DNA from: Sacculina carcini | Lineage: Eukaryota > Arthropoda > Thecostraca > Sacculinidae | DNA length: 64,000 nt | Direction: 5' to 3' | Assembly (NCBI GenBank): GCA_916048095.2 | Contig: OU696593.1 | Coordinates: 4,394,501-4,458,500 of the forward strand | In this document: positions 54,460 to 64,000 of the stretch, in pieces | How the letters are laid out: each line of letters opens with the position of its first letter | Numbering within the stretch: the stretch's first letter is position 1 | Notes under the pieces: generated by a model | The model's database searches: none | What the model was told of the DNA's origin: nothing | The model's input: the letters and a program-made list of their open reading frames with translations, nothing else | Made by a program: the position numbers and the translations under genes

Positions 54460-57020
54460 CAGCAAAGGAATATCACCACAAACTTGGAAAACCTCCCAAA
54501 AAACGTTGTCACATAAACATCAACTGAACAAATGATAAAATGAACAATACACGCAGGAATATAATCGTACACTACGACCGATAACGAGCAGGTCGCCTCA
54601 AGTTGGCCCGCTCACGAAAATTGTACCGCCCGGTAGCAGGGACTTCATCACGAACATTTGAGTCCTGTAGTGTAACTAAATTCCGTGCCGTATCTTCGCT
54701 GTCAGCACTGGATCCATTGGAATGTTGTACGGGAACAGAAGACACGATCGTGCGGCTGATCCGTGCGGCTGACGAACGTCCGGCGAGCGAGCAGTGTTTG
54801 TTCGTTGATCGGCGGTGATCGTGCGTGCGCTGTCTGTGCGTTGTGATTTGTGTGACATAGTCTGTGTGTGTTACTATTTGTGTGTGCTTATATATAGTCT
54901 GTCTTACATATAATCAGTCAAAGCACAAATATCCGGAATTACATGCATGCAAAGTATTATTATAGCAGTCACTCCAACCCGTTTTCTATAAAGCCAGTTC
55001 TCTTCACACGTTTTGGACAAGTCAATGCTACCAACCACACTGAAGCCACTATCGCCCTCGCGCTCATCCCTCGTTAGAGTGTAACATCCACTTGTTGAAC
55101 CAGAAGACAGTAACGGCAGGAAACGGGGTGGACGTGTCATGGCGTCGGCGATGTTTTCTTTGCTCTTTACTTGTCTCACATGCAGTTCCAGTGAAAACGA
55201 TGCCAGAAATTCACGGATTACATCCAGTCGTCTGCGGATCAGCATTTCGGACATGCCGTTTGTTCGAATCCGATGTGTATTATGAACCGCGCTGGTCAGC
55301 CAACCATGAACGACAGACAAATCGGTTATCAACTCAGCTTCTCGGAATCCCCACTTCAAGCACAAATTTTTTCCTTTAGCCGCAGCGTCTAACTCAGCCA
55401 CGTTAATATGCGAAGAGTCGTTCGGCTTCCTCAGCCAGCAACCATCCTCCACTGGTTTTCCATCCACTGTAAGAACAACGCCAGTGGCGATGTTACTGGC
55501 ATCGACCCATATCCTGGGTCGGCGATCCTCAGCACACCAAAAAACACGTACCGGATCTCGATGTTTCACTTGGTCGGCGATTGATATAATAATTATTGCA
55601 GTATGTTCATCTACTTCTGCATCTCATTGCGCATTCGACTTGTTTTCTAAGCCTTCAGACGTGCGCCGCTTGATTAGTCCACACACGACTCGAAGCCGAC
55701 CAGCTATAATAAAGTGGCCGATCCACTTGCCGCACAATGAAAACAGAGACCTTTTTGTCGAAACGTCTGGCACAACGGAAGCATCTCCATCCCGTTGCCA
55801 CTGCACTCCAGATGGCTTGGCTTCCACTTTGAGTCCGAGTACTCTGGCACCGTTTAGATCGCAAGGACTTTTTGTGATCAAACCATATTGTTGCAGATGC
55901 TGAACAGCTTGTTCTGGTCTCACACGAGATTTATCCACTATCACATCTTCGATGTACAAGTCAACTCAACTGGTGTCAAAATCGGCTTTGAGAAACACAT
56001 TCCTCAGTATTTCCGTCATGACTTTGGGACCGATTGATAGTCCAAAACCCAGCCTGGTCATGGTATACTGCTTCCCCATAAATTCCAGCACTTGATATAT
56101 TTGTAGTTCGGTTGCCACATGTATCTGGAGATAGGCTTTTTTCCAATCGATTATCGACACATCACTGCCCATGCGCCTCCACTTACGGAGCTTTTCATCA
56201 CACACTGCCGAATCCATACCAGAGGCACTCCGAATATAACAGTTCAATCGCCTATAATCCAGCACGGGTCTGATTTTGTCCATATTCTCCTGTTTCAATG
56301 CAAACAAGGTAATTTTGCTCTAATGACACCATGCATTTTCATTTCATTTGCATTTTCTCGTCGTAGGGAATGAGTACACCTTCCTCGATCCACGAATTAA
56401 CCTCGGCTTCAAAGGCAGCTATTTCTGCCGGCTTAATAGCATAGTTCACACAATTGATTCTTCTATTGGGTAGTTCATTCTCCCAGAACCAGTTCACAAT
56501 CCACTTCCTCCCGTCAAAGAATGCCTTGAAATCACAATCCACTAGTGGAGGTCCCTGTGTGGCTTGGCGTCGACTGCAGCACAGCAGCTTGAGGCTTTGC
56601 AGCATCAATTGAAGGAATTTTTTGCTGACAAGATCCCCACGGTGCACCCGTACTTGACAAACCAAACGACACTTTGCCATCTGGCGAAACATTCATTCCA
56701 CCGGCTGCCAATATTGCATCCATACCGAAAATAATGTCTAACAGGTGGACGATAGTTAGAATGGCACAAACATACGCGCAATGATTTGATTTTGACACAA
56801 CCATCAGAAGAAAATCGAACATTTTTGACAATATAGCTCTTACTGGCGGTAACGCTTACACCACTCAACAACTGCCGGTTCAATGTACATTTTTGCTCTG
56901 GTACCATACGCAAGATTGATTTCGTCATGACAATGGAGTTTGTACTGTCAGTGTCGACGAGAACGGACATAGGTCGTTTCACATCATCACACCACACCTT
57001 TATCAACAATCTTGAATTAT
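54460..57020 (-). pseudogene. pol: P5 pol region
   Basis: On the minus strand: protease near 56950 (VLVDTDSTNSIVM), RT about 56300-55960 and on to 55640 (RPVLDYRRLNCYIRSASGMD, TMTRLGFGLSIGPKVMTEIL), RNase H about 55540-55110 (WVDASNIATGVVLT, HINVAELDAAAKGKNL, NIADAMTRPP). The wording is the P lineage but more diverged from P1, P2 and P4 than they are from each other. A pol tail lies near 54760-54560. An inverted repeat unit (54787-55051) lies within the element. Confidence 0.82.
54787..55051 (-). repeat. Inverted repeat, right arm inside P5
   Basis: Reverse complement of 49845-50109, the same length of 265 bases. It contains a copy of sequence that, by the ttata target duplication, lies outside P5. 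It must therefore have arisen by rearrangement at this locus after insertion. Confidence 0.93.
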
Positions 57021-57757
57021 CGGGGGGTCGAAAGGTTCTTTTTACACTTAAGATTGAGCCGGCCCCCTCGCAAGTTTTCCGACTTGCGACAGCTCTTTGC
57101 AGTGTGACCGGACGCGCCACAGTTGAAGCACACTTGCTGTCGTTTTCTACGAATTGGGCAGTTTCTGGCAATGCGACCCTCTTGTTGGCACTTTAAGCAT
57201 ATCAATCTCCTTGAGCTGGAGGCGGAATAGGCATGCACATTGTGTGTAACATATGTCTCACCTGCTTTGCCAGCAACCACCTGCTTAGCACAACTCAGTA
57301 AATTGTCAAGCTCAAGTGAAGCTCCGTGCATGGCTCTCACCGTGTTCTCCGTTGTAGTTGGCAAACCGCAAAGAAATTGAGAAGCAACCCAACGGGAGCT
57401 TTCGCTGTTCTCACCCACTACACATTTAGCCAACGAACGCAAATCAGACATATATTCGTCCAAGGTCTCCTCGGCAATCTTCCACTGACGCTCTTTGAGC
57501 ATTGAGAAAGCGAAAAAGGGAGTCAACCCAAAAGACTGACGCAGGGAGGCAATAACGACCAGCTCTTTCTTTTTGTCACTCTCAGATAACTGTCTATACA
57601 CAATGAACGCCCGACCGTACAAAAATATCGGGATGACTTTAGCCACGTCATGTATGCCCTTCAGTGAACAAGCGTACCTGAGTTTCTCCACCCACGTATC
57701 GAGATCCCCACTACCGTCGTATCTCTCAACGAAATCTGTCAACTTCAGCTCATCCAT
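57017..57757 (-). CDS. gag: P5 gag with two zinc knuckles
   Basis: From the ATG at 57757, nine bases inside the primer site, it reads MDELKLTDFVERYDGSGDLD, then capsid WVEKLRYACSLKGIHDVAKV, LRQSFGLTPFFAFSMLKERQ and DEYMSDLRSLAKCVVG. Two knuckles follow (CLKCQQEGRIARNC, CFNCGASGHTAKSC). The frame is open. Confidence 0.88.
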   Translation of the reverse strand: MDELKLTDFVERYDGSGDLDTWVEKLRYACSLKGIHDVAKVIPIFLYGRAFIVYRQLSESDKKKELVVIASLRQSFGLTPFFAFSMLKERQWKIAEETLDEYMSDLRSLAKCVVGENSESSRWVASQFLCGLPTTTENTVRAMHGASLELDNLLSCAKQVVAGKAGETYVTHNVHAYSASSSRRLICLKCQQEGRIARNCPIRRKRQQVCFNCGASGHTAKSCRKSENLRGGRLNLKCKKNLSTPR

Positions 57758-57777
57758 CGTAATGGGCCGAAATAGCT

Positions 57778-58036
57778 TGTAAGAAAGACTATATATATAT
57801 AAACACACACAAATAGTAACACACACAGACTATGTCACACAAATCACAACGCACATACAGCGCACGCACAATCACCGCCGATCACCGAACAAACACTGCT
57901 CGCCTTTGGCATTGACAAGGACATTGCACCTTACGTTGTCTCATGGGGACGCCGTTACTTGGAACGCGGTATCGCACAGCGATGCACACGCGCTCTTTAC
58001 CACAGTAGCTTGCTGACTCTTTAATCAACTCTAACA
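57778..58036 (-). repeat. P5 right (5') LTR with primer-binding site at 57766-57777
   Basis: Plus strand begins tgtaagaaagactatatata and ends caactctaaca, followed by the target copy ttata. Confidence 0.93.
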
Positions 58037-58041
58037 TTATA

Positions 58042-58200
58042 TTATTCTAATTAAACAAATAATTTTGTTCAGATGACTTCACGCCTCCTTTTATCCTCAT
58101 CACGCCTCATTAGAGGAGCGCGTCCCCTAGTTTGGGAACCCTTGCCATATTCGCACCTTAGAACGGCAAGCAGATTTAAGTTTACGTAGGTCACAATTAA
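58042..58200. repeat. Possible hAT terminus near 58128-58144
   Basis: tagtttgggaacccttg reads CAAGGGTTCCCAAACT in reverse, like hAT terminal repeats. Only one end is seen. No gene. Confidence 0.4.
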
Positions 58201-59040
58201 GCCAGGTGTTGGGGGGTTAGACGAGCGGATTCAAATTTCATGTGCAGGAAAGATAATGTCATGAATAATTGAAGGGGTGTTGTTAATGTGCTATGGCACA
58301 AGTGTTGATTGACAAGCATTGATTTGGATAAGGGCGAGGAAGAGATGCAATAGCTTAAGATGCTGTGATTACGCCGTGATCGGAATAGTGCGAATCAGGT
58401 GGAAAAGTAAAAGGTTGCGTAATGACATTGGTGGTGTCGGGTAATGGCGTCGAATGGCGTAAGGGGTCTAAGGTGTGACCGGATAAGTGGTTAGGAGATG
58501 AGTTCAAGCAGATTAGGTTACTAAATTCAAGAAGGGAAATAGTATATGGCATAAGTAGGCAAGAGGGGCTATCTATCCAAAACTAAAAATCGCCTAAGAT
58601 ATAATTATTGGAAAATGTGTAGAGAAAATGGAGACAAGCGCCTCAAAATCATGTAGAAATAAAAAGGTAATGCCGGAATTGTTGTGGCGATAAACAAATA
58701 AATTATGCCTAATCTCGAAGACGCGGGGATAGAAACAGAGAGTGTGAGATATTCCAGCGAGACGGAAGAGAAAGATGTTAGGGACACGAGTGACAGATAG
58801 TGAAGAATTAACTACAGCACCCACCCCACCCCCGTGGGATTTGAGTGAAGAGGAGGAAATACGACTGGAATGTATTATGTGGAATGAAGAACGCAGTTGG
58901 ACAATGAAGAACAGTGTATCGGAATCGAAGAGCCACGTTTCGATTAGGAAAAGGATATGAATGTGCTGGGACATGATAATTTCAGATATGAAGGACACTT
59001 TGTTGCGCGCGGAACGAATGTTTATCAATCGAAATTGAAC
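58200..59040 (-). mobile_element. LINE endonuclease-region fragment
   Basis: On the minus strand INIRSARNKVSFISEIIMSQ and FLIETWL (about 59028-58930) are the N-terminal motifs of an APE-type LINE endonuclease. GHTLDPLRHSTPLPDT and HYSDHGVI (about 58480-58370) are its C-terminal SDH motif. The two parts are in different frames and the region has stops, so it is dead. By wording it is an L2/CR1-like LINE, perhaps the family seen at 24938-27215, which has the matching 3' half. Confidence 0.75.
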
Positions 59041-60330
59041 TGGATGTGAGCGGGAATGTAGAGAAGACAGAGTAGAAACAGTAGGTGATAGTCATTGGGT
59101 AAGGGTGGCGGGAGTAAGAGCAGAACTGTTAGTTGATGGCTGATTCCTGGTTGAAATAGCCATCACACAAATAGTGACATAACAGACAGTGTATTTGCTT
59201 GACACATAAGTCAATTAATATAGAAGCAAAGCTCAAAATTTCAACTTGAATTGAACGGGTCATGTTGTCGTTTATGATGGTGCGTAAACCGAGCATTGTG
59301 AAATATATATATTTTACACATACATACATAGAACATATATACATTTTGTATATATAATGTAACATATAATAGTTATATCAATTGAGTTTTACCAAATAAA
59401 TTATATGACACCGTGCTAATGGAAACTGTGTTGACAAGCCGTGGAGCAACATCAGGTGATTTCGTTTTCACTACAATATAAGTTTAGTTATGATGGTAGA
59501 GTAATGTTTCACCTCGATGACCGCTGGAACAGGACGGCACAAGTTGTCCAACTGAAACAGTTGGAGAAATTGTTGCACCATCAGGATGGTCTCGTAACTC
59601 GACGAGCAGATCCGTCGTTCTTCCCAGCAGCCAGCGACCTCTTGAAACTCCAAAAGTGGAAACCCCTTCAGCAACATCCTCCAAGGTTTGATTACATGCA
59701 TGTGTAGCGCATTGGTCCAAAGAGTCCACCACAGGAAGGTGTGAGAATGACAAACAAACTGACTCACAAGCAGAACAAAGTGATCCAGAACGTTCAGCAC
59801 ACAGACCGGATTCAAGGTGGGTGGAAGCACGACGAGGAGCTTGTTGACGCAGCCGGATCAAATCAGACGGCTGACCTACTCCCAGCAGAAGATCAGTGCA
59901 TGAAGGATACTGAAGTGACGGCTCTACAAGCTGCTCCCAAAAATCTGAACGGTCACAGATAAACAAGCACGCAAGCTTCTCCGAATAATCACCGTGGAAA
60001 ATCGTCAATGAGTACTTATGAGGAATCAGATCAATGTGTTTTTATTGAAACAACACCTCTGAGTTAGCACGATCAATCGTACTGATCTGGTATAAAACAT
60101 GACAATATTATGTCAATAGTATACCATATTACTATATAAATAGAGGCGAGTACAAATTAGTGTTTGTCTTGCTAATGATTAATACATAAACGTGTGAAAC
60201 AGGCGATCAAGTACATAGACAAGTACATATTAAAAGCAGTCCTTAATATCACGATCCAAAATCTTGAATATTAAGCAATGACTCTGATAGGCATAATGCT
60301 GTTATAACTGGTTTTGTCAAAAATACAATA
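59041..60330. other. Mostly non-coding; unexplained GC-richer block 59441-60010
   Basis: The block is open on both strands: an 88-codon frame on plus (59441-59707) and a 174-codon frame on minus (59484-60008, MTIFHGDYSEKLACLFICD...). I do not recognise either product; neither shows a domain motif. Base composition differs from the AT-rich surroundings, so it may be a degenerate element or a host exon. The rest of the stretch is AT-rich with no gene. Confidence 0.35.
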
Positions 60331-60336
60331 ACGGAC

Positions 60337-60719
60337 CAGTGGCATGGCGCGGGGTGTGGGGGAGTGGGCGGTCCGCCCCGGCTGGCTGTTTTAGGCGGCA
60401 CAAGAGCTCCAAAACATGTTGAATTATTGCATAATCTGAGTGACATTTCTGAATCTTTTATTTCATATTTGCAGTTATAATCTCTAATAAATAGATTAAA
60501 TCAAGTTGGATTGATCTTAACGATCTTCTCCGATTATGCGACTGACAGCATGCACTATTAAGGGGCTCACCTTTTCAACTATATCGACATACTTGATAAT
60601 TCCCGTACGAACATGTTAAAACGCATGGTGTCTGGCTCTTAATTGGCTAACATACATGTTGGGAGGCGGCCAAAAATGTTTGACCTTCCCGGGCGTCAGA
60701 TAGCCTAGATACGCCACTG
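60337..60719. mobile_element. hAT-like MITE, 383 bp
   Basis: It starts cagtggcatggcgcgg and ends gatacgccactg, imperfect inverted repeats of CAGTGGCGTA type. The start continues with gggcggtccgccccggctgg and taggcggcac, a wording common at hAT ends. It has no coding capacity. An exact 8-bp target copy is not seen. A lone end of the same type (gtgccgccactg) lies near 61953-61964. Confidence 0.65.
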
Positions 60720-60782
60720 CACGGAAGTTTACACTTGAACGGCAGTGATGTATGCCTCTCAGTCATACTCATTGTGCACTTA

Positions 60783-60925
60783 CCGTAAATGCCCTATTTA
60801 TCCGACAGGCTCTAATAATTATTAGAGCCTGCCGGATTATAATCCGGCAGGCTCTTATAATCCGGCACCATACGCAGGGGGGTCGAAAAATAATCCGGCA
60901 TGTCGGATAAAAAGAGCATTTACGG
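60783..60925. mobile_element. TA-flanked palindromic MITE, 143 bp
   Basis: Inverted ends ccgtaaatgc...tatccgaca and tgtcggata...gcatttacgg are flanked by TA on both sides. The centre is made of two more palindromes, ggctctaataattattagagcc (two halves of 11) and tgccggattataatccggca. The TACCGTA start resembles the pogo-like element at 29940. Confidence 0.85.
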
Positions 60926-61063
60926 TATATAATTTCATGTCAGAGTGGTGACATACAAGTGCCGCTTGCTGGCCCAGAATACGCGGTGACTTCTCCATTG
61001 GGTCATGTTAACCGCACCACCCACTATCCGCACCAATCACAATCTAAGTGAAATTTCACATTG

Positions 61064-62039
61064 TTAACACTAGAAGGACCGGAGCTGTCAATTGACGGCT
61101 AATCAAATTTCAGTGTCAAATAACTTTTCACTGGTTAGAGTTACATACTTGTATTTTCCTGACTTTTATTTTTTGGTCAAATAAACATATTCACAACATA
61201 TTAGTTGTCTAGCATTACTAGTTATTTCTATGAAAACATAACTACCCAGAAAGACCAGAGCCGTCAATTGAAGGCGGTCATTCGGGGTGGCTTTTTTTGG
61301 CAATTTTTTCCCGAAACTATTCACCAGTTCATATATTAGAATAATTTAGTCAACGCTAAATCTAATGGTGTTAAAATTATTACAATTAAAATTATTTTAA
61401 GGGGCGTAAATTTAAATTGAGTAATACAAGTATATCGTATAATGAAAAAATGGGCACGTTTATCTCAATTAGCATTGCTAGATAATTTTTATGGAAATTT
61501 AACAAACACCATTCAATAGATCAGCCTACTATCTTTGCATTGGTATACCATTTGTTATAATTTGATTCATATTAAGATCACAAAAAAGTAAAACTTCCTA
61601 TATGTACAGTAAACTGACGTAGTCAACAGTCGTCTGACGTGCAGTCAACTGACGTCGCTCACGTTTTTCACATTTTCGACTCTATACAATGCATGAAGCA
61701 CGTAGCTGGACTGAGGGGGTCTAAGGAAAAAATTAAGGGGGCTTGGCGAAGCATGAATCTATACTCGAACGCTGACTACATACTACTATAATAAAGGACT
61801 GGGGCACACTGATTCAGTCCTCGAACTTGAACCAAAGTTTCAGAACTTCATTTACAGTGGTAAGAAATTTTAATGTCCATGATCATGATTTTTGGGGGCT
61901 TAGGGGGGCTTGGGATACTTTTTGGGGGGCTCCAGCCCCAAGCCCCTCTTGGTGCCGCCACTGATAAAGCAGTCCTTAATTGATATTCATTTTTCGGTTC
62001 CTTCTACGTAGTTCAATTTTTCGGTTATTCTAGTGTTAA
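61064..62039. mobile_element. piggyBac-like non-autonomous element, TTAA-flanked
   Basis: TTAACACTAGAAGG at 61064 and attctagtgTTAA at 62027-62039 form TTAA-bounded inverted ends. No transposase is present. Inside, copies of a gagctgtcaattgacggc motif occur near 61083 and 61258. A hAT-like end lies at about 61953-61964, so the interior is composite. Confidence 0.55.
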
Positions 62040-62319
62040 ATATTACTTAGAATGTTCACTTTAATTATATGGTTAGATAGAGCGTAAAAAGAGCTTTCAA
62101 ATGTTGGTTGGTAAATTGACTTAAGCGTTATAATAAGCAAATTAACAGTACAAACATGCAAAATTGGTAATATAAAAATATTGGGATTTTCAAATTGAAT
62201 TTACGACTCTTAAATTTCCTTCAATTATATTTTAATATCACCATTGGCTTCAACGTCGTATAATTCACGAGAAAACGTAAATCCCGAATCATTTTAGAAA
62301 AGCGTCGCTAAGAAAAATG

Positions 62320-62399
62320 AAGTCTTGATTGACAGCCGTCAATTGGCGACCCTGGCCCTTCTAGGTAGTTAAATTTTCCGTTCCTTCTCCGAGTGTTAA
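62320..62399. repeat. Second piggyBac-like end
   Basis: gacagccgtcaattggcgac followed by cttctaggtagttaaatttt and ending gagtgttaa (TTAA at 62396-62399) is related in inverted orientation to the 61064 and 61240 ends. A larger nested element from 61064 or 61240 to 62399 is therefore possible. Confidence 0.5.
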
Positions 62400-62930
62400 T
62401 CCGAGGCGCCAGAGCGAGTGATGCGCGAAACGTTATGAGAATTTGAGCGTTTGCTTGCAAGCGATTCAACGTTTGCGTGTGTGTATGTGTATGTGTATAT
62501 GTGTTTGTTTGCACGCGCAACACTGGCCGTTCAGGCACACGGTGTGTATGTATGTGTGTGTGTGTAATAGTAATAGTAATATATTGCCACAACAAGCACA
62601 AGACAATCAATTTTAATTAAGTGAAATAGTATAGTCTTTCAAGCCATGTTTTGTCTTCTTTACAGACAAAGAAAGAAGGCGTATTAGAGAGAAACATAGC
62701 AAAATTGCTTCAAACTAGTTGACCATGAAAACGTATAACATTATAAATATATGAGAAAATTTAAATACCGAGCAGAAAACTTTACGATAAAAATTAACAA
62801 TACAAAAACTTAACAATAAAAATCATATATATATAAATTAAATAACACTGGCCTGCGTTGCAAAACTTTTTTCAAAAGGTCGGAGGTTTCTCAGCTGTTT
62901 TTATACAAGTTTCGCGTGCTAAATCCTATA

Positions 62931-63352
62931 AAGTTATCCATTTTCTCAATTAGCTCGAGTTTTCACACTATGTCAAGGATAACAGCTCACATACTGATGT
63001 ATTAATATGCATATTGGACTGGGCATACTGATACATTTTGCCCCAAGGTTGGATATTTCTCAGCTGTTCTATTACAAGTTTCATCAGAAATCAGAAATGT
63101 ATTGCCACTTTATACAACAAAGTATTGGCATGGATGAAAATATACATACAAATCACACAATGTACACACAAATGAAAATGCATCATATAAAAAATTAAAA
63201 CATGTGCTGAATTCGATATCATGTGCTGAATTCGATAAAGCTATCCATTTTAATCGATTAGCTCGAGTTTTCACACTATGTCAAGGATAACAGCTTACAC
63301 ACTGATGTATTTATATGCATATTGGAGTGGACATACTAATACATTTGCCCCA
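62931..63352 (+). repeat. Direct repeat pair, about 115 bp each, 305 bp apart
   Basis: Bases 62931-63045 and 63236-63352 share tccatttt...gctcgagttttcacacta, tgtcaaggataacagct and tatgcatattgga in the same order, at about 90% by eye. No gene lies between; the short open frame from 63007 has no motif. Confidence 0.8.
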
Positions 63353-63354
63353 AT

Positions 63355-63818
63355 TCTCACCCTTCCCTCCTGCTTCATGGGACATGTCTGAGCTCTCTGC
63401 GTGGCTGGCTTACAAGTCAATCACCACCAACTTCCTGGGTAACCACAGTAGTCCGTAATACGTGAAGGTCGTCGATGGGTTGATGGATAGTTTTCAGCAG
63501 CTTGGTGCTCGTATGTATGTAAAGATGCACTTTCTACGGTCCCATCTCGATTATTTCCCAGACAACTGTGGTGATTATAGTGAAGAGCAGGGAAAACGTT
63601 TCCACAAAGCCATGCGTGTGATGGAAGAACGGTGCCAGGGTCGGTGGGAAGTTAACTTCCTGGCGGACTATTGCTGGTGCTTGAAGAGGGACGTCTCTCT
63701 GATCGTGATCGTGATCTGCTCAATACATTCGGAAGTCCGTGAAAAGGCCATTTGTTTCGCAGTAGTGAGTATGTACTGTGATCGGAATACACTTATGGCG
63801 CATCAGTTTGCAGTTTAA
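63355..63818 (+). pseudogene. Transposon-associated protein fragment (HSHLDYFP/GDYSEEQG family)
   Basis: The frame reads SELSAWLAYKSITTNFLGN, an in-frame stop near 63455, then YVKVVDGLMDSFQQLGARMYV, KMHFLRSHLDYFPDNCGDYS, EEQGKRFHKAMRVMEERCQG and RWEVNFLADYCWCLKRDV. This is the C-terminus of a repetitive protein family I know only as uncharacterised proteins, multicopy in cnidarians, insects and other animals, with conserved HSHLD-FPEN, E-GERFHQDI and ADYCW-L-RD blocks. I infer a DNA-transposon-borne protein. The upstream part is missing and the stop marks it as dead. Confidence 0.6.
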
Positions 63819-64000
63819 ACATATATCCTTCTGTCGCATTAACTATAGTAAACCAATCAGCAATGTTTTGTTCATATGGGCGAAATAACGTATCATAAAA
63901 TATCGAGCTAATCGAGCAGAACGGATTGCATTTCCGGAATAAGCGTGCAAAAGTGACTCAAAAAACAGTTGAGAAACCCTTGACCTTATAAATCACGCAG

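Larger units (their letters stand above)
49988..58036 (-). mobile_element. P5: 'P'-family LTR retrotransposon with P4 nested in its left LTR (TSD ttata)
   Basis: The right (5') LTR is 57778-58036. The left LTR is 49988-50133 plus 54335-54448, split by P4. The target copy ttata lies at 49983-49987 and 58037-58041. AGCTATTTCGGC on the element strand (57766-57777) abuts the right LTR and a G-rich tract abuts the left. Gag, knuckles, protease, RT, RNase H and a pol C-terminal tail are recognisable; an integrase core was not recognised. LTRs differ by about 5% by eye, so it is older than P4. Broken, with several breaks. Confidence 0.92.

Noticed and set aside
63007-63198. Short frame MHIGLGILIHFAPR...
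   Set aside because: It lies within a duplicated AT-rich repeat and has no homologous counterpart in the second repeat copy.

Overview
The window is metazoan nuclear DNA, almost certainly from an invertebrate. Evidence: long CA/GT and AT microsatellites, spliced-looking host exons, LINEs of several clades, hAT, pogo/Tigger-like and piggyBac-like DNA elements, and densely nested LTR retrotransposons. There are no bacterial operons. The phylum cannot be fixed from the sequence. A run of 500 N (28330-28829) is an assembly gap.

Layout, left to right. G1 (1-3466, minus), a Ty3/Gypsy element, sits inside a hAT transposase gene (3467-5393). P1 (5571-9641, minus) carries an 18-copy coding minisatellite. 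P2 (10560-16273, minus, TSD ataag) has a LINE inside its left LTR. Next come an array of CACGACGGGCGGGTTT boxes (16.3-17.06 kb), a non-autonomous LTR remnant (about 17.06-17.8 kb), a tRNA-Val-like sequence (17846-17917), and G2 (18268-22618, plus, TSD atac), which is split by a LINE with a 14-bp TSD. A quieter stretch (22.6-24.9 kb) holds the best host-gene signal, a nanos-type zinc-finger exon on the minus strand (24299-24492). A minus-strand LINE (24.94-27.2 kb) is interrupted by a very young non-autonomous LTR element (25652-26863, TSD acaag). After the gap, a plus-strand LINE with an RNase H domain (29.16-36.8 kb) is interrupted by a pogo/Tigger-like derivative (29940-30659) and by a whole-looking copia element (30954-35401, identical LTRs, TSD ccacc).

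The right half has an RNase H remnant (about 38.2-39.0 kb), G3 (39523-43761, plus), a degenerate THAP exon (44541-44734), G4 (45005-49618, plus, TSD ttacc), and a nest in which P4 (50134-54334, plus, TSD attgc) lies inside the left LTR of P5 (49988-58036, minus, TSD ttata). P5 also contains a 265-bp inverted copy of its own left flank/LTR junction. The last 6 kb is a graveyard of LINE and MITE pieces ending in a fragment of an unnamed transposon-associated protein.

The unifying signal is a 'P' family: P1, P2, P4, P5, two non-autonomous relatives and a gag fragment. In every copy where the 5' LTR end can be seen, the LTR is followed at once by AGCTATTTCGGC. From memory this is the exact complement of the first 12 nt of animal tRNA-Phe, not of a tRNA 3' end, so it is a candidate unconventional primer-binding site. 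It is the most novel-looking feature here. All element dates rest on LTR comparison by eye.
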